DNA of 64,000 nt from Rummeliibacillus suwonensis. Its GTDB lineage: Bacteria; Bacillota; Bacilli; Bacillales_A; Planococcaceae. Positions 9,000 to 17,975 of the stretch are shown in pieces. How positions within the stretch are numbered: position 1 is the stretch's first letter; each line of letters starts with the position of its first letter. The DNA is taken from positions 2,479,078 through 2,543,077 of the forward strand of contig NZ_VCBL01000001.1 in NCBI RefSeq assembly GCF_007896435.1, given 5' to 3'. Both the position numbers and the translations under genes were made by a program. Under the pieces are notes generated by a model. The model searched no databases, was not told where the DNA came from, and worked only from the letters and a program-made list of their open reading frames with translations.

Positions 9000-10166
9000 T
9001 TATTGATGATTATCTTTTTTTACAATCATGGAGATATTTGATAATATCCCCATAGCTAAAGATAACAAAATTATCGAGGTTCCGCCATAACTAATAAACG
9101 GAAGTGGTACACCAGTTAATGGTATAAGTCCGCTAAGTCCTCCTACATTAACAAAAGTTTGAATACCAATCCAGCTACCAATACCTGCAGCGATCATGCG
9201 AGCCAAAGGATCTTTCGCCTTTATCGCAATACGCATTGCTTTATAAACAATAAATCCTAATCCAAATAACACTATAGCAATCCCAAAAGTTCCTAATTCT
9301 TCAGAAATGATTGCTAATATAAAGTCTGTTTGAGGTTCTGGTAAATAGCCCATCTTCTGTATTGATTGTCCCAATCCTAGACCTTTCACACCGCCTGATC
9401 CGATAGCATAATAACTATTGACCATTTGATAGCCGAATTGATCTGCATCTTTAAATGGATCAAGGTACGCTTTTAATCTTCCTACTCGTCGTTCTGTAAA
9501 AAACGAATCTTTGAAAATAAAGAGCACTAAAAGCCCCATAACCCCCAAGCCTATTAAACAACCCATGATTTTACTAAATGTGGAGAATTTCATGCCACTG
9601 GCCGCCATCACTGATAAAACAATAATTGTTATTAAACCAATAGCCCCTAAATCTGGTTCTAAAGCAATCAAAAACAAAGCAATCATTAAAATAAATAAAG
9701 GAGGAACAATCGATTCATTGATCAAATCCAGCTTTCCTGTTTCTCTCTTTTTCGCAAAAAAGGCTGCGAAATATAAAATCATTCCTAGTTTTGTCAATTC
9801 TGAAGGCTGCAAATTAGCAAAACCAAAATTGAGCCAACTTTTAGCACCTGAATTTCCCGGACTATATCCAAATAAAAAAACAGAGATTAGCAAACCAAGC
9901 ATCATTGCAATAATGAATACCATCATACCTCGGTCACGATATCGTTTATAAGGAATAATCGCGCCCACTAAAAATGCAACTGCGGCAAGTATTAAATTCA
10001 TCAGTTGTTTTTTATAAAAAAAGTCAGGTGGGTAATGTAATGTATTTACAGCCCAAAACATACTCGCACTATAAATCATCACCAAACCAAACAAACACAG
10101 TAATACGTATGTAAAAAATAACGGATAGTCAAAATATTTCGCATATTGTTTTAAATATGTTTTCAT
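9000..10166 (-). CDS. ftsW: Cell-division SEDS glycosyltransferase FtsW
   Basis: Polytopic SEDS-family peptidoglycan polymerase, 388 residues and about ten membrane helices, working with a class B penicillin-binding protein at the septum. Family signatures are visible: the long extracytoplasmic loop with GSGGVKGLGLGQS, the TDFILAIISEE segment, and the C-terminal GVPLPFISYGGTS. RodA is a close alternative, but the position directly before pycA and after ylaN is that of ftsW in Bacillus. A terminator separates it from ylaN, so it probably has its own promoter. Confidence 0.9.
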   Translation of the reverse strand: MKTYLKQYAKYFDYPLFFTYVLLCLFGLVMIYSASMFWAVNTLHYPPDFFYKKQLMNLILAAVAFLVGAIIPYKRYRDRGMMVFIIAMMLGLLISVFLFGYSPGNSGAKSWLNFGFANLQPSELTKLGMILYFAAFFAKKRETGKLDLINESIVPPLFILMIALFLIALEPDLGAIGLITIIVLSVMAASGMKFSTFSKIMGCLIGLGVMGLLVLFIFKDSFFTERRVGRLKAYLDPFKDADQFGYQMVNSYYAIGSGGVKGLGLGQSIQKMGYLPEPQTDFILAIISEELGTFGIAIVLFGLGFIVYKAMRIAIKAKDPLARMIAAGIGSWIGIQTFVNVGGLSGLIPLTGVPLPFISYGGTSIILLSLAMGILSNISMIVKKDNHQ

Positions 10167-10189
10167 GTTTCTCCCTCATTCATTCTTTA

Positions 10190-10228
10190 GCAAAAAAACC
10201 CAAACAACTTTGTGTTTGAGTTTTTTGC
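10190..10228 (-). terminator. Terminator after ylaN
   Basis: Long A/T-flanked stem (AAAAAACTCAAACA with TGTTTGGGTTTTTT on the minus strand) between the ylaN stop and the ftsW start; the T tract makes it a good rho-independent terminator. Confidence 0.8.
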
Positions 10229-10510
10229 TTACTTCTTTGTGTATGCATCATGCAACGCAGACAACTCTTTTTCCAGTGAATCAAGGATTTTTCTTCCCTT
10301 TTCACGTTCAAGCAAACCTAGTTTAACCGCAAAATCAATTTCGCGTGATAAACCAAACATTTGCGTATCTAATACTTCTTCATACAATGGGCATTGCGGC
10401 ATTGTAAGATGATCCATTTGTACCCTTATTAATTTTGCTATTTTATCCGCATCGGCAATTAGGAGTTCCAATGCTTTCTCCTGATACGAACTTTGTGATT
10501 TTGTATCCAT
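10229..10510 (-). CDS. ylaN: YlaN family protein (UPF0358)
   Basis: Small soluble helical protein, 93 residues, the usual family length. The conserved [21 protein letters not shown] region (about 46-66) is intact. In B. subtilis and Staphylococcus aureus YlaN has been linked to iron homeostasis through the regulator Fur and is needed under iron limitation; that role is family knowledge and not visible here. It sits between ftsW and ylaL as in Bacillus. Confidence 0.93.
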   Translation of the reverse strand: MDTKSQSSYQEKALELLIADADKIAKLIRVQMDHLTMPQCPLYEEVLDTQMFGLSREIDFAVKLGLLEREKGRKILDSLEKELSALHDAYTKK

Positions 10511-10695
10511 GAGGACGCCCCCATTACCTGATATTTCTTCAATTCTATCTTATCTATCTTAATAAAGTTTAGCTTTTGCAAAAGAAAATTGCAAGTATCT
10601 ATATTTCAAATTAAGAATCATCGTATTAATTCTTTCTATCTGCCTGCAAAAAGCGTTATACTTAGATGAAGTGCAAATCGGAGGAGGAAGAACTT

Positions 10696-11196
10696 ATGGA
10701 ATCCATCATTCAAATTAAAGGTGCAGTAAACTTTCCAATAACATTGGATTCTTCTGTTTGGATTTTTGATGATCGTAAACTAGACTTAGAAACTTATTTT
10801 GTCGAAAAACCAAAAGAAATAGATCCAGATGAAGAATATATCGAAAAGGCAGGAAAGTTCTGGTCCCGCGAAATTATGGAAGGTGCAACTTTCCCGCCAA
10901 CCTTAAAAACCGAACGTAAATTTGATCGCAAAAAAATGATGAATGGTACCTTTGGCATCAAAATTGCCCCCTTTATCGTCAATGCAGAACCAGCAGCCGA
11001 TGCTACGACTGTCGTATTTGAAACAGCTGATGGATCGCAACATCGTTTTAAAATAGACGAAGCCCAAAAACTTATTTTCCAATTCAGTAAAGAAGGGAAA
11101 ATGCTGACAGAAGATGGTCCTGTCTATTTATTACTAGAAGACGGTTCCAACTTTGAAAATCCTATAAAAGGAATCGTTGGCATACAAGTAGAATAA
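10696..11196 (+). CDS. ylaL: YlaL-like conserved protein
   Basis: Predicted soluble protein of 166 residues beginning MESIIQIKGAVNF. I use the ATG at 10696 because GAGGAGGAAG sits directly upstream; a frame opening 30 bases earlier would place that site inside the gene. The opening residues and the SVWIFDDRKLDLETYF stretch match my recollection of Bacillus YlaL, and the position between ylaN and ylaI agrees. No catalytic motif is recognised and the function is unknown. It is followed 13 bases later by ylaI and probably cotranscribed. Confidence 0.8.
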   Translation: MESIIQIKGAVNFPITLDSSVWIFDDRKLDLETYFVEKPKEIDPDEEYIEKAGKFWSREIMEGATFPPTLKTERKFDRKKMMNGTFGIKIAPFIVNAEPAADATTVVFETADGSQHRFKIDEAQKLIFQFSKEGKMLTEDGPVYLLLEDGSNFENPIKGIVGIQVE

Positions 11197-11209
11197 GGGG
11201 GAAATTACT

Positions 11210-11413
11210 ATGCGAGTAAAGTGTGTTATCTGTGATAGTCTGAATGAAATTCCAGACTTTTCACCAATGGCTAAAAAGCTGCGTAATCGTCCTATTCACA
11301 CTTATATGTGCCCTGCCTGTCACGATCGTATTACTGAAAAGACAATTGCAAGACTGGCAACTGGTAAATTTCGTTTTATTCGAAATGCTGTTCAAGAAGA
11401 GGAAGAATTCTAA
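11210..11413 (+). CDS. ylaI: YlaI family zinc-ribbon-like protein
   Basis: Small protein of 67 residues with two Cys-X2-Cys pairs (VKCVICDS near the N-terminus and MCPACHD in the middle), expected to bind zinc. The KKLRNRPIHTYMCPAC core is typical of Bacillus YlaI. RBS AAGGGGGAAA precedes the ATG. Function unknown; second gene of the ylaL-ylaI pair. YlaJ and YlaK, found here in B. subtilis, are absent. Confidence 0.88.
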   Translation: MRVKCVICDSLNEIPDFSPMAKKLRNRPIHTYMCPACHDRITEKTIARLATGKFRFIRNAVQEEEEF

Positions 11414-11439
11414 AATTTAGAAACTATCTCGTAAAAGAA

Positions 11440-11552
11440 ACAGAGCCCGTTGCCACATCCTGTGGTAACAGCTCTGTGACCTAACCTGCTGTCCTCGAGG
11501 AGACACAAGCCATGCCCGTGGAAAATGCGGCTGAAATGGAAATCAACTAACC
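11440..11552. repeat. Second hairpin repeat family plus GC-rich tail
   Basis: Nested hairpin CAGAGC...GCTCTG enclosing GTTGCCACA-TCC-TGTGGTAAC (11441-11477), then a GC-richer tract that on the minus strand reads GTTGATTTCCATTTCAG ... GTCTCCTCGAGGACAG. The nested hairpin has the same plan (outer stem around CCACRTCCTGTGG) as the insert at 18281-18319. The tail resembles a dispersed GC-rich repeat I recall from Bacillaceae/Planococcaceae genomes; that comparison is from memory. Confidence 0.6.
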
Positions 11553-11590
11553 CTATTTCCTAAACAATTCAATTTATTTTAATTAAAAAA

Positions 11591-11627
11591 ACTGTAGACA
11601 AACTCGAAATTTCAAGTTTATCTACAG
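11591..11627. terminator. Long AT-rich hairpin after ylaI
   Basis: Imperfect stem CTGTAGACAAACT with AGTTTATCTACAG. No T tract of its own; it stands next to a stronger hairpin and may stabilise 3' ends. Confidence 0.5.
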
Positions 11628-11630
11628 GCT

Positions 11631-11668
11631 GAAAGTCCGGATGCTGTTCTAACATCCGGACTTTTTAT
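11631..11668. terminator. Terminator between ylaI and ylaH
   Basis: Perfect 12-bp stem AAAGTCCGGATG/CATCCGGACTTT followed by TTTTTAT on the plus strand. It can end the ylaL-ylaI transcript and possibly the opposing typA-ylaH transcript. Confidence 0.85.
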
Positions 11669-11698
11669 ATGACAGGCTACTTGATAGAAATGATTTTC

Positions 11699-12088
11699 TT
11701 ATGAAGTAGTCCCTTTTTTCTTATCTCTACGCAAACGTACTTTGTAGACGATTAGCACTAAGGCTGCAACTATCAATCCCTCTACCATTGGCAAGAAGAA
11801 TGCTAGAAAGGTTAATATTATACATCCTAAAAACAAGAACACATAAATAACAGCTGTTTGCCATGGTTTAAGTGAGGATCTTGCAAATCCAAGATGGTAC
11901 ACAATTGCAGTCAATACAAAGATAACCGCTAATAGAATATAACCTGCCGTCTTATAATTCGGTGAATTCTCATAAATATAGCGAGCAACACCGGACATAC
12001 GATTAAATACTTGAGCGTGACCATCTGTAGAAGTAGATGTAGCGACTTGCATAAAATTCAGTTTTAATAGGAAACCGGATTTAAACAA
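11699..12088 (-). CDS. ylaH: YlaH-like membrane protein
   Basis: Small membrane protein of 129 residues with about three hydrophobic helices (roughly 47-66, 76-96 and 97-113) and a very basic C-terminus (RLRRDKKKG). The N-terminal portion with NRMSGVARYIYEN looks like Bacillus YlaH. Start is a TTG at 12088, supported by GGAGG six bases upstream; an internal ATG (MQVATSTS) has no such site. It follows typA by about 30 bases and is likely cotranscribed. Function unknown. Confidence 0.8.
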   Translation of the reverse strand: MFKSGFLLKLNFMQVATSTSTDGHAQVFNRMSGVARYIYENSPNYKTAGYILLAVIFVLTAIVYHLGFARSSLKPWQTAVIYVFLFLGCIILTFLAFFLPMVEGLIVAALVLIVYKVRLRRDKKKGTTS

Positions 12089-12120
12089 GATTAACCTCCT
12101 CCCCGTCTAGTGAAAATATA

Positions 12121-13962
12121 TTATTCAGCACTACGTTTCTTTTTAGCAGTTTTTTCACGTTCGTTTTTGTTAAGAATTTGTTTACGAAGACGAATAGATT
12201 CTGGTGTAACTTCTAGATATTCATCATCATCTAAAAATTCTAGTGCTTCTTCTAATGTTAAGATTTTTGGTGTTTTAATAACGTTTGTTTGGTCTTTTGT
12301 TGCTGAACGGACATTTGTTTTTTGTTTCATTTTTGTAATATTAACTGTAATATCATTGTCTCGAGAATTTTGACCAACGATCATTCCCTCATAGATTTCT
12401 GTACCTGGTTCAACAAATAATACACCACGGTCTTCTACTTGCATCATACCATAAGTTGTTGATTTACCTGTTTCCATAGAAACAAGTGCACCATTTCGAC
12501 GACCACCTACACGACCTGATGCAATAGGTTGATAAGAATCAAATGTATGATTAATAATACCAAACCCTTTGGTTAATGACATAAATTCAGTTGTATATCC
12601 GATCAAGCCACGAGCTGGTACCATGAAGATTAAACGAACTTGTCCGTTCCCTTCATTGATCATATCTTGCATTTCACCTTTACGATCTCCCAACGACTCA
12701 ATGATAGAACCAACCGAGTCTTCTGGCACATCAATTTGGACGCGTTCAACCGGTTCACATTTTACACCATCAATTTCCTTAATAATAACTTTCGGTTTGG
12801 ATACTTGTAATTCATAGCCTTCACGACGCATATTTTCAACAAGGATTGATAAGTGCAATTCACCACGCCCTGATACTGTCCATGCATCAGGAGAATCGGT
12901 TGGTTCGACACGTAAAGATACATCAGTTTGTAATTGCTCATTTAAACGTTCTTCGATTTTACGAGCAGTTACCCATTTTCCTTCACGACCAGCAAATGGC
13001 GAGTTATTTACTAAAAATGTCATTTGTAATGTTGGTTCATCGATATGCATTGGAGGTAGTGGTTCCAAATGATCTTGTGGACAAACAGTTTCTCCAACGT
13101 TGATTTCTTCCATACCAGAAACTGCGATTAAATCACCTGCATATGCTTCTTGGATTTCCTCACGTTTTAAACCAAAGAAACCAAAGATTTTCGTTACACG
13201 GAAGTTTTTCACTGAGCCATCTAATTTTGCTAAAGATACAGATTGCCCTACATGGATGGTTCCACGGAATACACGACCAATACCGATACGTCCTACGAAA
13301 TCGTTATAATCAAGTAAAGCCACTTGGAATTGTAGTGGTTCCTCTCTAGTATCCACTGGTGCTGGGATATGACGAATAATTTCTTCAAATAAGCATTTCA
13401 TTGAAGGTTCTTGTTTTGTTGGATCTGGATCTAAAGAAGCTGTTCCATTGACACCTGAAGCATAAACAACAGGGAATTCTAGTTGGTCTTCATCCGCACC
13501 TAATTCGATTAATAAGTCTAGCACTTCATCGACAACTTCTTCTGGACGTGCTGAATCTTTATCGACTTTATTGACAACTACAATTGGTGTTAGTTTTTGT
13601 TCTAATGCTTTTTTCAGTACGAAACGAGTTTGAGGCATACAACCTTCATAAGCATCTACTACAAGTAATACGCCATCAACCATTTTTAAGATACGTTCTA
13701 CTTCACCACCGAAATCGGCATGTCCTGGTGTATCTAAAATGTTGATTTTCGTATCGCCATAGTGAACTGCTGTATTTTTCGCTAAAATTGTAATACCACG
13801 TTCACGTTCAATATCATTAGAGTCCATTGCACGTTCTTCCACATGTTCGTTTGAACGGAATGTACCTGATTGTTTTAATAATTGATCGACCAAAGTTGTT
13901 TTACCATGGTCGACGTGGGCAATAATTGCTATATTTCTGAGATCTTCTCTTAGTTTTGTCAT
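12121..13962 (-). CDS. typA: Ribosome-associated GTPase TypA/BipA
   Basis: Translational GTPase, 613 residues from the ATG at 13962. The G1 motif AHVDHGKTT is at the N-terminus, followed by the effector [19 protein letters not shown] and [10 protein letters not shown] motifs; an EF-G-like domain and the BipA-specific C-terminal domain follow. The chosen start MTKLRED has TGGAGTGG upstream; a longer frame adds five residues without a ribosome site. BipA homologues help large-subunit assembly and growth at low temperature. Gene order typA-ylaH, with ylaF divergent, matches B. subtilis ylaGH/ylaF. Confidence 0.97.
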   Translation of the reverse strand: MTKLREDLRNIAIIAHVDHGKTTLVDQLLKQSGTFRSNEHVEERAMDSNDIERERGITILAKNTAVHYGDTKINILDTPGHADFGGEVERILKMVDGVLLVVDAYEGCMPQTRFVLKKALEQKLTPIVVVNKVDKDSARPEEVVDEVLDLLIELGADEDQLEFPVVYASGVNGTASLDPDPTKQEPSMKCLFEEIIRHIPAPVDTREEPLQFQVALLDYNDFVGRIGIGRVFRGTIHVGQSVSLAKLDGSVKNFRVTKIFGFFGLKREEIQEAYAGDLIAVSGMEEINVGETVCPQDHLEPLPPMHIDEPTLQMTFLVNNSPFAGREGKWVTARKIEERLNEQLQTDVSLRVEPTDSPDAWTVSGRGELHLSILVENMRREGYELQVSKPKVIIKEIDGVKCEPVERVQIDVPEDSVGSIIESLGDRKGEMQDMINEGNGQVRLIFMVPARGLIGYTTEFMSLTKGFGIINHTFDSYQPIASGRVGGRRNGALVSMETGKSTTYGMMQVEDRGVLFVEPGTEIYEGMIVGQNSRDNDITVNITKMKQKTNVRSATKDQTNVIKTPKILTLEEALEFLDDDEYLEVTPESIRLRKQILNKNEREKTAKKKRSAE

Positions 13963-14139
13963 TGTTCCACTCCACATTCTTTTTTCAAGTCCATAACTTT
14001 GTTATTATAGCATAAAAAGAAAAAATTGTCTTACTTCACTTTATTTTTTCAAAATTTTTATCGATTCCATATGAAATCCTTGCTAAACTGATGATTTCGT
14101 TCAACAATAGAATCATAATATATTTTTTGGAGGCTTATA

Positions 14140-14328
14140 ATGAATAATAAAGCAAAAATCGTCATGGCTATCTTTGCTCTAGCAGGTATTTTAGCTATGT
14201 GTTCCATCGGTTGGGCTATAGCTGTGGGTAGCGTTTCTGGAATTATCGGAGGAATCGTTGCAGTATTTGTCGTTTTTGGCTTAGCATTTAAAACCAAACG
14301 CCAATTTCGTGACAAAGGGTTATTATAA
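14140..14328 (+). CDS. ylaF: YlaF-like small membrane protein (DUF5325)
   Basis: Protein of 62 residues with two hydrophobic helices (about 5-28 and 30-49) and a basic tail. Size, layout and position next to typA match YlaF of B. subtilis. RBS TTGGAGG precedes the ATG by about 10 bases. The TAA stop codon is itself part of the ATAAAG opening of structured repeat copy 2. Function unknown. Confidence 0.8.
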   Translation: MNNKAKIVMAIFALAGILAMCSIGWAIAVGSVSGIIGGIVAVFVVFGLAFKTKRQFRDKGLL

Positions 14329-14480
14329 AGTGAAGCTTCCATTGGTGGGGATTTTCTTCGTCCCCACACTGTATATAAGTTGAAATAATTAGGATTTTAC
14401 AGACAGGCGCAGACCTCCACTAATCTCTTGCTTTTACAGGGATTTACAGTGGGGGTCTTCCTGCTTACTAAGGTGAAATA
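14325..14480 (+). repeat. Structured intergenic repeat, copy 2 (diverged)
   Basis: Starts on the ylaF stop codon. Hairpin 1 is GTGGGGA/TCCCCAC and the inner stem of hairpin 2 is CCTCCACT/AGTGGGGG; both differ from the consensus while still pairing. The AACCAATCGG linker is reduced to AAATAATTAGG. It separates the convergent ylaF and yktC. Confidence 0.7.
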
Positions 14481-14487
14481 GAATTTT

Positions 14488-15279
14488 CTATTTTAACTTT
14501 ATATAATTCTCAATGATTTCCTGATGAATCCCAGGATTCGCAACGATAAAGGTATCCTGATTTGATAGATTAATTGATTCGTTTTTGAGGCTGCTAGTAA
14601 TCGCGCCTACTTCTTTCGCAATGATGGCCCCACCCGCAATATCCCATGGAGATAATCTTAATGATATATATGCATCCATTCTTCCACACGCAACAGATGC
14701 TATTTCTAAAGAGGCGGACCCATAAGATCTTGTCCCCCGAATCCTTCGTATAAGATCTGTCATAGGCTCATGCTCAATCTTCTTATTAGGAGTTACCCAA
14801 ATAGCATTCATTCCTATGATCGATTTTTCTAAAGAAATAGGTTTGAGCGGCTTTAATGGTACTTCATTCATAAAAGCACCCTGTCCATCTATCCCATAAT
14901 ATAACTGGTTTCTCATCACGTCATACACATAGCCAAGCTTTCCGATTCCGTCGACATAAACACCGATTGAAATAGCAAAGTTCCTGTGCTGGCGTATAAA
15001 ATTCATGGTTCCATCTATCGGATCAACTATCCATACGACACCATCTAACGAATCAATTTTTTCCCCCATGCCCTCTTCCCCCAAAATTTTAAAGGAGGCA
15101 TCAAATTCTTTAATCTTTTTTATGAAAAATAGTTCTGTTTCTCGATCTATATTGGTGACCAAATCATTGGCATCAGCCTTTGTTTCAATTTTCCACTTTT
15201 CAGAAAATGAATGACGGATACGTTCCCCTGCTTCCATAATGATCGATTTTGCAAATGGATGAACTTCAGCGATCCCCAT
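14488..15279 (-). CDS. yktC: Inositol monophosphatase family protein
   Basis: Magnesium-dependent phosphatase of the IMPase/SuhB family, 263 residues from the ATG at 15279. Metal-binding motifs are present in order: GEEG, DPIDGTMNF and, near the C-terminus, WDIAGG. Upstream AAAGGTGTG serves as the ribosome site; a frame opening 87 bases earlier runs through the terminator of the preceding gene and is not used. B. subtilis YktC is an inositol-1-phosphatase of similar length. The substrate here is inferred from the family. Confidence 0.92.
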   Translation of the reverse strand: MGIAEVHPFAKSIIMEAGERIRHSFSEKWKIETKADANDLVTNIDRETELFFIKKIKEFDASFKILGEEGMGEKIDSLDGVVWIVDPIDGTMNFIRQHRNFAISIGVYVDGIGKLGYVYDVMRNQLYYGIDGQGAFMNEVPLKPLKPISLEKSIIGMNAIWVTPNKKIEHEPMTDLIRRIRGTRSYGSASLEIASVACGRMDAYISLRLSPWDIAGGAIIAKEVGAITSSLKNESINLSNQDTFIVANPGIHQEIIENYIKLK

Positions 15280-15337
15280 TTTTTTCACACCTTTCCACCC
15301 AAAAAAGTCATCTTTGTTTTTTTCATTATAACAAAAA

Positions 15338-15372
15338 AAACACCTGCTTCTCATAATGATAAGCAAGTGTCA
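15338..15372 (-). terminator. Terminator before yktC
   Basis: Minus-strand stem ACACTTGCTTATCAT with ATGAGAAGCAGGTGT followed by eight T residues. It ends the short gene at 15395-15592. Confidence 0.85.
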
Positions 15373-15394
15373 CTGCAAATTTTTTGCACTTTTT

Positions 15395-15592
15395 CTAGGC
15401 GAACGCATGGAATGCCTCCAGTTCCGTATGAATTTCAGCCAACCTCGCCTTACTTTGAGCAATTTGTTCCGTATCATTCAATTGCATCGCGTCATATAGT
15501 GTGGCTAATTCATAATCCACTTCTAATTGAAGACCCTTGATGTATTGTTTTTCAAAATCCACTTTACGAATAATATGAACGACTTGTTTCAT
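15395..15592 (-). CDS. Small conserved protein, possibly YkzI-like
   Basis: Protein of 65 residues starting MKQVVHIIRKVDFE, placed at 15592 because AAAGGAGCTGATCAAC lies directly upstream; the longer frame has no ribosome site. It is charged and helical and ends with a stretch likely to form a coiled coil. The position between yktC and yktB and the length would suit YkzI of B. subtilis, but I do not recognise a motif, so the assignment is tentative. It has its own terminator. Confidence 0.7.
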   Translation of the reverse strand: MKQVVHIIRKVDFEKQYIKGLQLEVDYELATLYDAMQLNDTEQIAQSKARLAEIHTELEAFHAFA

Positions 15593-15756
15593 GTTGATCA
15601 GCTCCTTTAATTTGAGGTTATTACGGTTGAAAAATAAATTTTTTCTAACCATTTTCTACATTATATTCATTTTGCAATAAATAGTAAGTCCTTCTACAAG
15701 ATTTTTTTCCACTTTTCAAATAAAATAAACATAAAGTTAAAAAAGGAGAGAAAAAA

Positions 15757-16383
15757 GTGACTGTAAAATGGACTAAAAAAGACTTTGATGTCTTTACAAT
15801 ACCAGGACTTGAACAACGTATGTCATCACTTATCGAGAACGTACGTCCTAAATTTGAAGAGTTAGGAACAACTTTTAGTACATACTTTTCAACTAAAATA
15901 GGCGATGAATTTTTCCCACATGTCGCCAAACACGCTAGACGAAAAGTAAATCCCCCTATTGATAGTTGGGTAGCGTTTGCCCCCAGTAAAAGAGGCTACA
16001 AAGCACTCCCTCACTTCGAAATTGGTCTTTTTCAATCGCATATTTTTATCATTCTATGCGCTATTTACGAAGCACCTTCCAAACAAAAAATAGCGGTAAA
16101 TTTACTGGAAAATCTAGATCTCTTCAATGAACTTCCAGAAAACTTCTATATTTCTGGAGACCATTTTGATCCAACTGGCATATCTCTAGGTGAAGCAATT
16201 CATAATGGTTCACTTGAAAAACTTTTGACTCGCTTACGTGATGTTAAAAAAGGCGAGTTCTTAATTGGCTTGCAAATTCCTAAAGAAAAGGCAGTGAAAT
16301 TATCCTCTGAAGAATTTGCCAAACAAGTAGAAGATACATTTAATGCATTGTTACCTATTTACAATACTATGGTAAATAAATAG
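15757..16383 (+). CDS. yktB: UPF0637/DUF1054 family protein YktB
   Basis: Soluble protein of 208 residues, normal length for the DUF1054 family. Starts at GTG 15757 with AAAGGAGAG upstream. Recognisable stretches are the N-terminal KKDFDVFTIPGLEQRM and the HFEIGLF and ISGDHFDPTG segments. The biochemical role of the family is unknown. It is convergent with yktA, with a shared terminator between them. Confidence 0.92.
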   Translation: MTVKWTKKDFDVFTIPGLEQRMSSLIENVRPKFEELGTTFSTYFSTKIGDEFFPHVAKHARRKVNPPIDSWVAFAPSKRGYKALPHFEIGLFQSHIFIILCAIYEAPSKQKIAVNLLENLDLFNELPENFYISGDHFDPTGISLGEAIHNGSLEKLLTRLRDVKKGEFLIGLQIPKEKAVKLSSEEFAKQVEDTFNALLPIYNTMVNK

Positions 16384-16386
16384 TGG

Positions 16387-16436
16387 AAAAGCAATCGGCT
16401 GTTTCTCGTATTCTGAGTAAACCGATTGCTTTTTAA
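16387..16436. terminator. Bidirectional terminator yktB/yktA
   Basis: Stem AAGCAATCGG/CCGATTGCTT with T-rich flanks on both strands (TTTTTAATT on plus), in the 53-base gap between the convergent yktB and yktA. Confidence 0.8.
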
Positions 16437-16727
16437 TTATCTTCTACGTTTGCCTGTTGTTCCTTTAATAATTGTACCATTTTGACTCAATTTTGTCTGC
16501 TTAACGATTTCATAGCTACCATAACCACTTTCATCTTCAAATTCTCGGAAAATAGTTTTTTCTTCTGCCATAGATGGAACAATCTCTTTAAAACGGCGAT
16601 ATTTTGATAATACTTCTTCTCGCTTTATGCCTTGTTCATATGCCTTTTCAATTGTCTGAAAAAATGCAATAACATCCACGATTTCTTCTGTAGACCAATC
16701 GATCGAAAATGGATATGAGTATTCCAT
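16437..16727 (-). CDS. yktA: UPF0223 family protein YktA
   Basis: Small soluble protein of 96 residues from the ATG at 16727 (MEYSYPFSIDWSTEE), which has AAAGGTGGG seven bases upstream. The FPI/DWSTEEIVDV opening and the later YRRFKEIVPSMAEEK stretch are characteristic of UPF0223. The last residues are strongly basic (KGTTGKRRR). Function unknown. Confidence 0.92.
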   Translation of the reverse strand: MEYSYPFSIDWSTEEIVDVIAFFQTIEKAYEQGIKREEVLSKYRRFKEIVPSMAEEKTIFREFEDESGYGSYEIVKQTKLSQNGTIIKGTTGKRRR

Positions 16728-16791
16728 ACGCTGTCCCACCTTTAGCTCGATATTAAGTAAAGAGATGTACAGTATTATTGTAAACTGTATC

Positions 16792-16835
16792 GGGAATATA
16801 CTGCAACTTTTCTTTCCTGAGAATAGTATATTCCC
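16792..16835 (-). other. Hairpin downstream of lrgB
   Basis: Perfect 11-bp inverted repeat GGGAATATACT / AGTATATTCCC with a 22-base loop, 18 bases after the lrgB stop. There is no T tract, so it may be a 3' stabiliser or weak terminator. Confidence 0.5.
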
Positions 16836-16852
16836 TGGGAAATGACTTTATT

Positions 16853-17530
16853 CTAAAAAAATATTATGACTGCTATAGGTATTAAAATTGCCCCTAATAG
16901 TGCTGTTAATGTCATGGAAACAGATCCCATGGATACTGTTTTCTCCCCATATTCTGTAAGTTTTCCTACACCGATGCCATGAGCACTGCTCCCCATTGCG
17001 ACTCCCTTAGCAATAGGTGTATCGATTTTGCAAATCTTATAGAGAAGCGGTCCAACTATTGCACCGATGATTCCCGTAATGATCACAAATACTGCAGCCA
17101 ATGTTGGATTACCATCTATCACTTTACTAATCTGCATAGCAACAGGTGACGTGATTGACTTTGGAATAAGTGTTCTCAAATACTCATTTTTAAAATGAAA
17201 CAAGCCTGCAAGTGCCACTGCACTACCAGTCCCAACTATTAAAGCTACTACAATCCCTGTTAAAATCGCTTTATAGTTTTTGATGATCAGCTTTCTTTGT
17301 CTATATAAAGGCAAGGCTAGACTAACTACTGCTGGACCAAGCAAACGGTTAATCCACTGTCCACCAACCATATAAGTTTCGTATGGAATATGAAATAATA
17401 ATAATACACCAATGATAATAATGGCACTTGTAAATACAGGAAAAAATATGGGATGATAAAAGCGTGCATACATTTTCTTCATAAGAAAAAATACAATGAC
17501 CGTTGCAACACAAATAGTTATTGCTAACAT
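16853..17530 (-). CDS. lrgB: LrgB/CidB family membrane protein
   Basis: Integral membrane protein of 225 residues with about seven hydrophobic helices. Family stretches visible are LLGPAVVSLALPLY, SITSPVAMQIS and the GSSAHGIGVGK loop. LrgB/CidB proteins pair with LrgA/CidA and have been tied to control of murein hydrolases and to export of small metabolites such as pyruvate in Gram-positive bacteria. It begins one base after the lrgA stop codon (TAA-A-ATG), so the two are translationally coupled. Confidence 0.9.
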   Translation of the reverse strand: MLAITICVATVIVFFLMKKMYARFYHPIFFPVFTSAIIIIGVLLLFHIPYETYMVGGQWINRLLGPAVVSLALPLYRQRKLIIKNYKAILTGIVVALIVGTGSAVALAGLFHFKNEYLRTLIPKSITSPVAMQISKVIDGNPTLAAVFVIITGIIGAIVGPLLYKICKIDTPIAKGVAMGSSAHGIGVGKLTEYGEKTVSMGSVSMTLTALLGAILIPIAVIIFF

Positions 17531-17531
17531 T

Positions 17532-17975
17532 TTATGCCTCCCCTTTTTGCTGTATTCTTTCTAAACCTGTTTCGACAATTGGCTCCAACTGATTTTCAGA
17601 TGGTTTCTCTAAATATTTTTCTACAGCTTGTGTTGCTTTCCCTGAAATTACAATGGACAAAATCGTAGTTACGAAAATAACACCAAAAATCAGCAATCCT
17701 TGCCAAGATATTAACTCAGGGTAATCTACAATACCAACTGTTACGGGGATAAAAAACAATGTCATGTTCGTAAGTAATGTATCCGCCCCATTCGCAATCC
17801 AATTTTCGGGAATAATCTTCGTTATAAGTAAGATCAACAAAATGATCAATCCAACGATACTTCCAGGAAATTTAATATGTAATAACGTCATGATCCAATT
17901 TCCGCATTCAGATAGCAAATATAAGATTGCAACCTGCCCCAAGACTTTCAAACACAGCAGTCCTTTCTGTTGCAT
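17532..17975 (-). CDS. lrgA: LrgA/CidA family holin-like protein
   Basis: Membrane protein of 147 residues with four hydrophobic helices and a charged C-terminal tail, the CidA/LrgA layout. The motif KFPGSIVGLIILLILL (about 38-53) and NMTLFFIPVTVGI are typical. I choose the ATG at 17975, preceded by AAAGGGTGGG with 7-base spacing; a frame opening at 17996 overlaps that site. No LytSR-type regulator gene is adjacent, so the lrg rather than cid label is by convention. Confidence 0.88.
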   Translation of the reverse strand: MQQKGLLCLKVLGQVAILYLLSECGNWIMTLLHIKFPGSIVGLIILLILLITKIIPENWIANGADTLLTNMTLFFIPVTVGIVDYPELISWQGLLIFGVIFVTTILSIVISGKATQAVEKYLEKPSENQLEPIVETGLERIQQKGEA

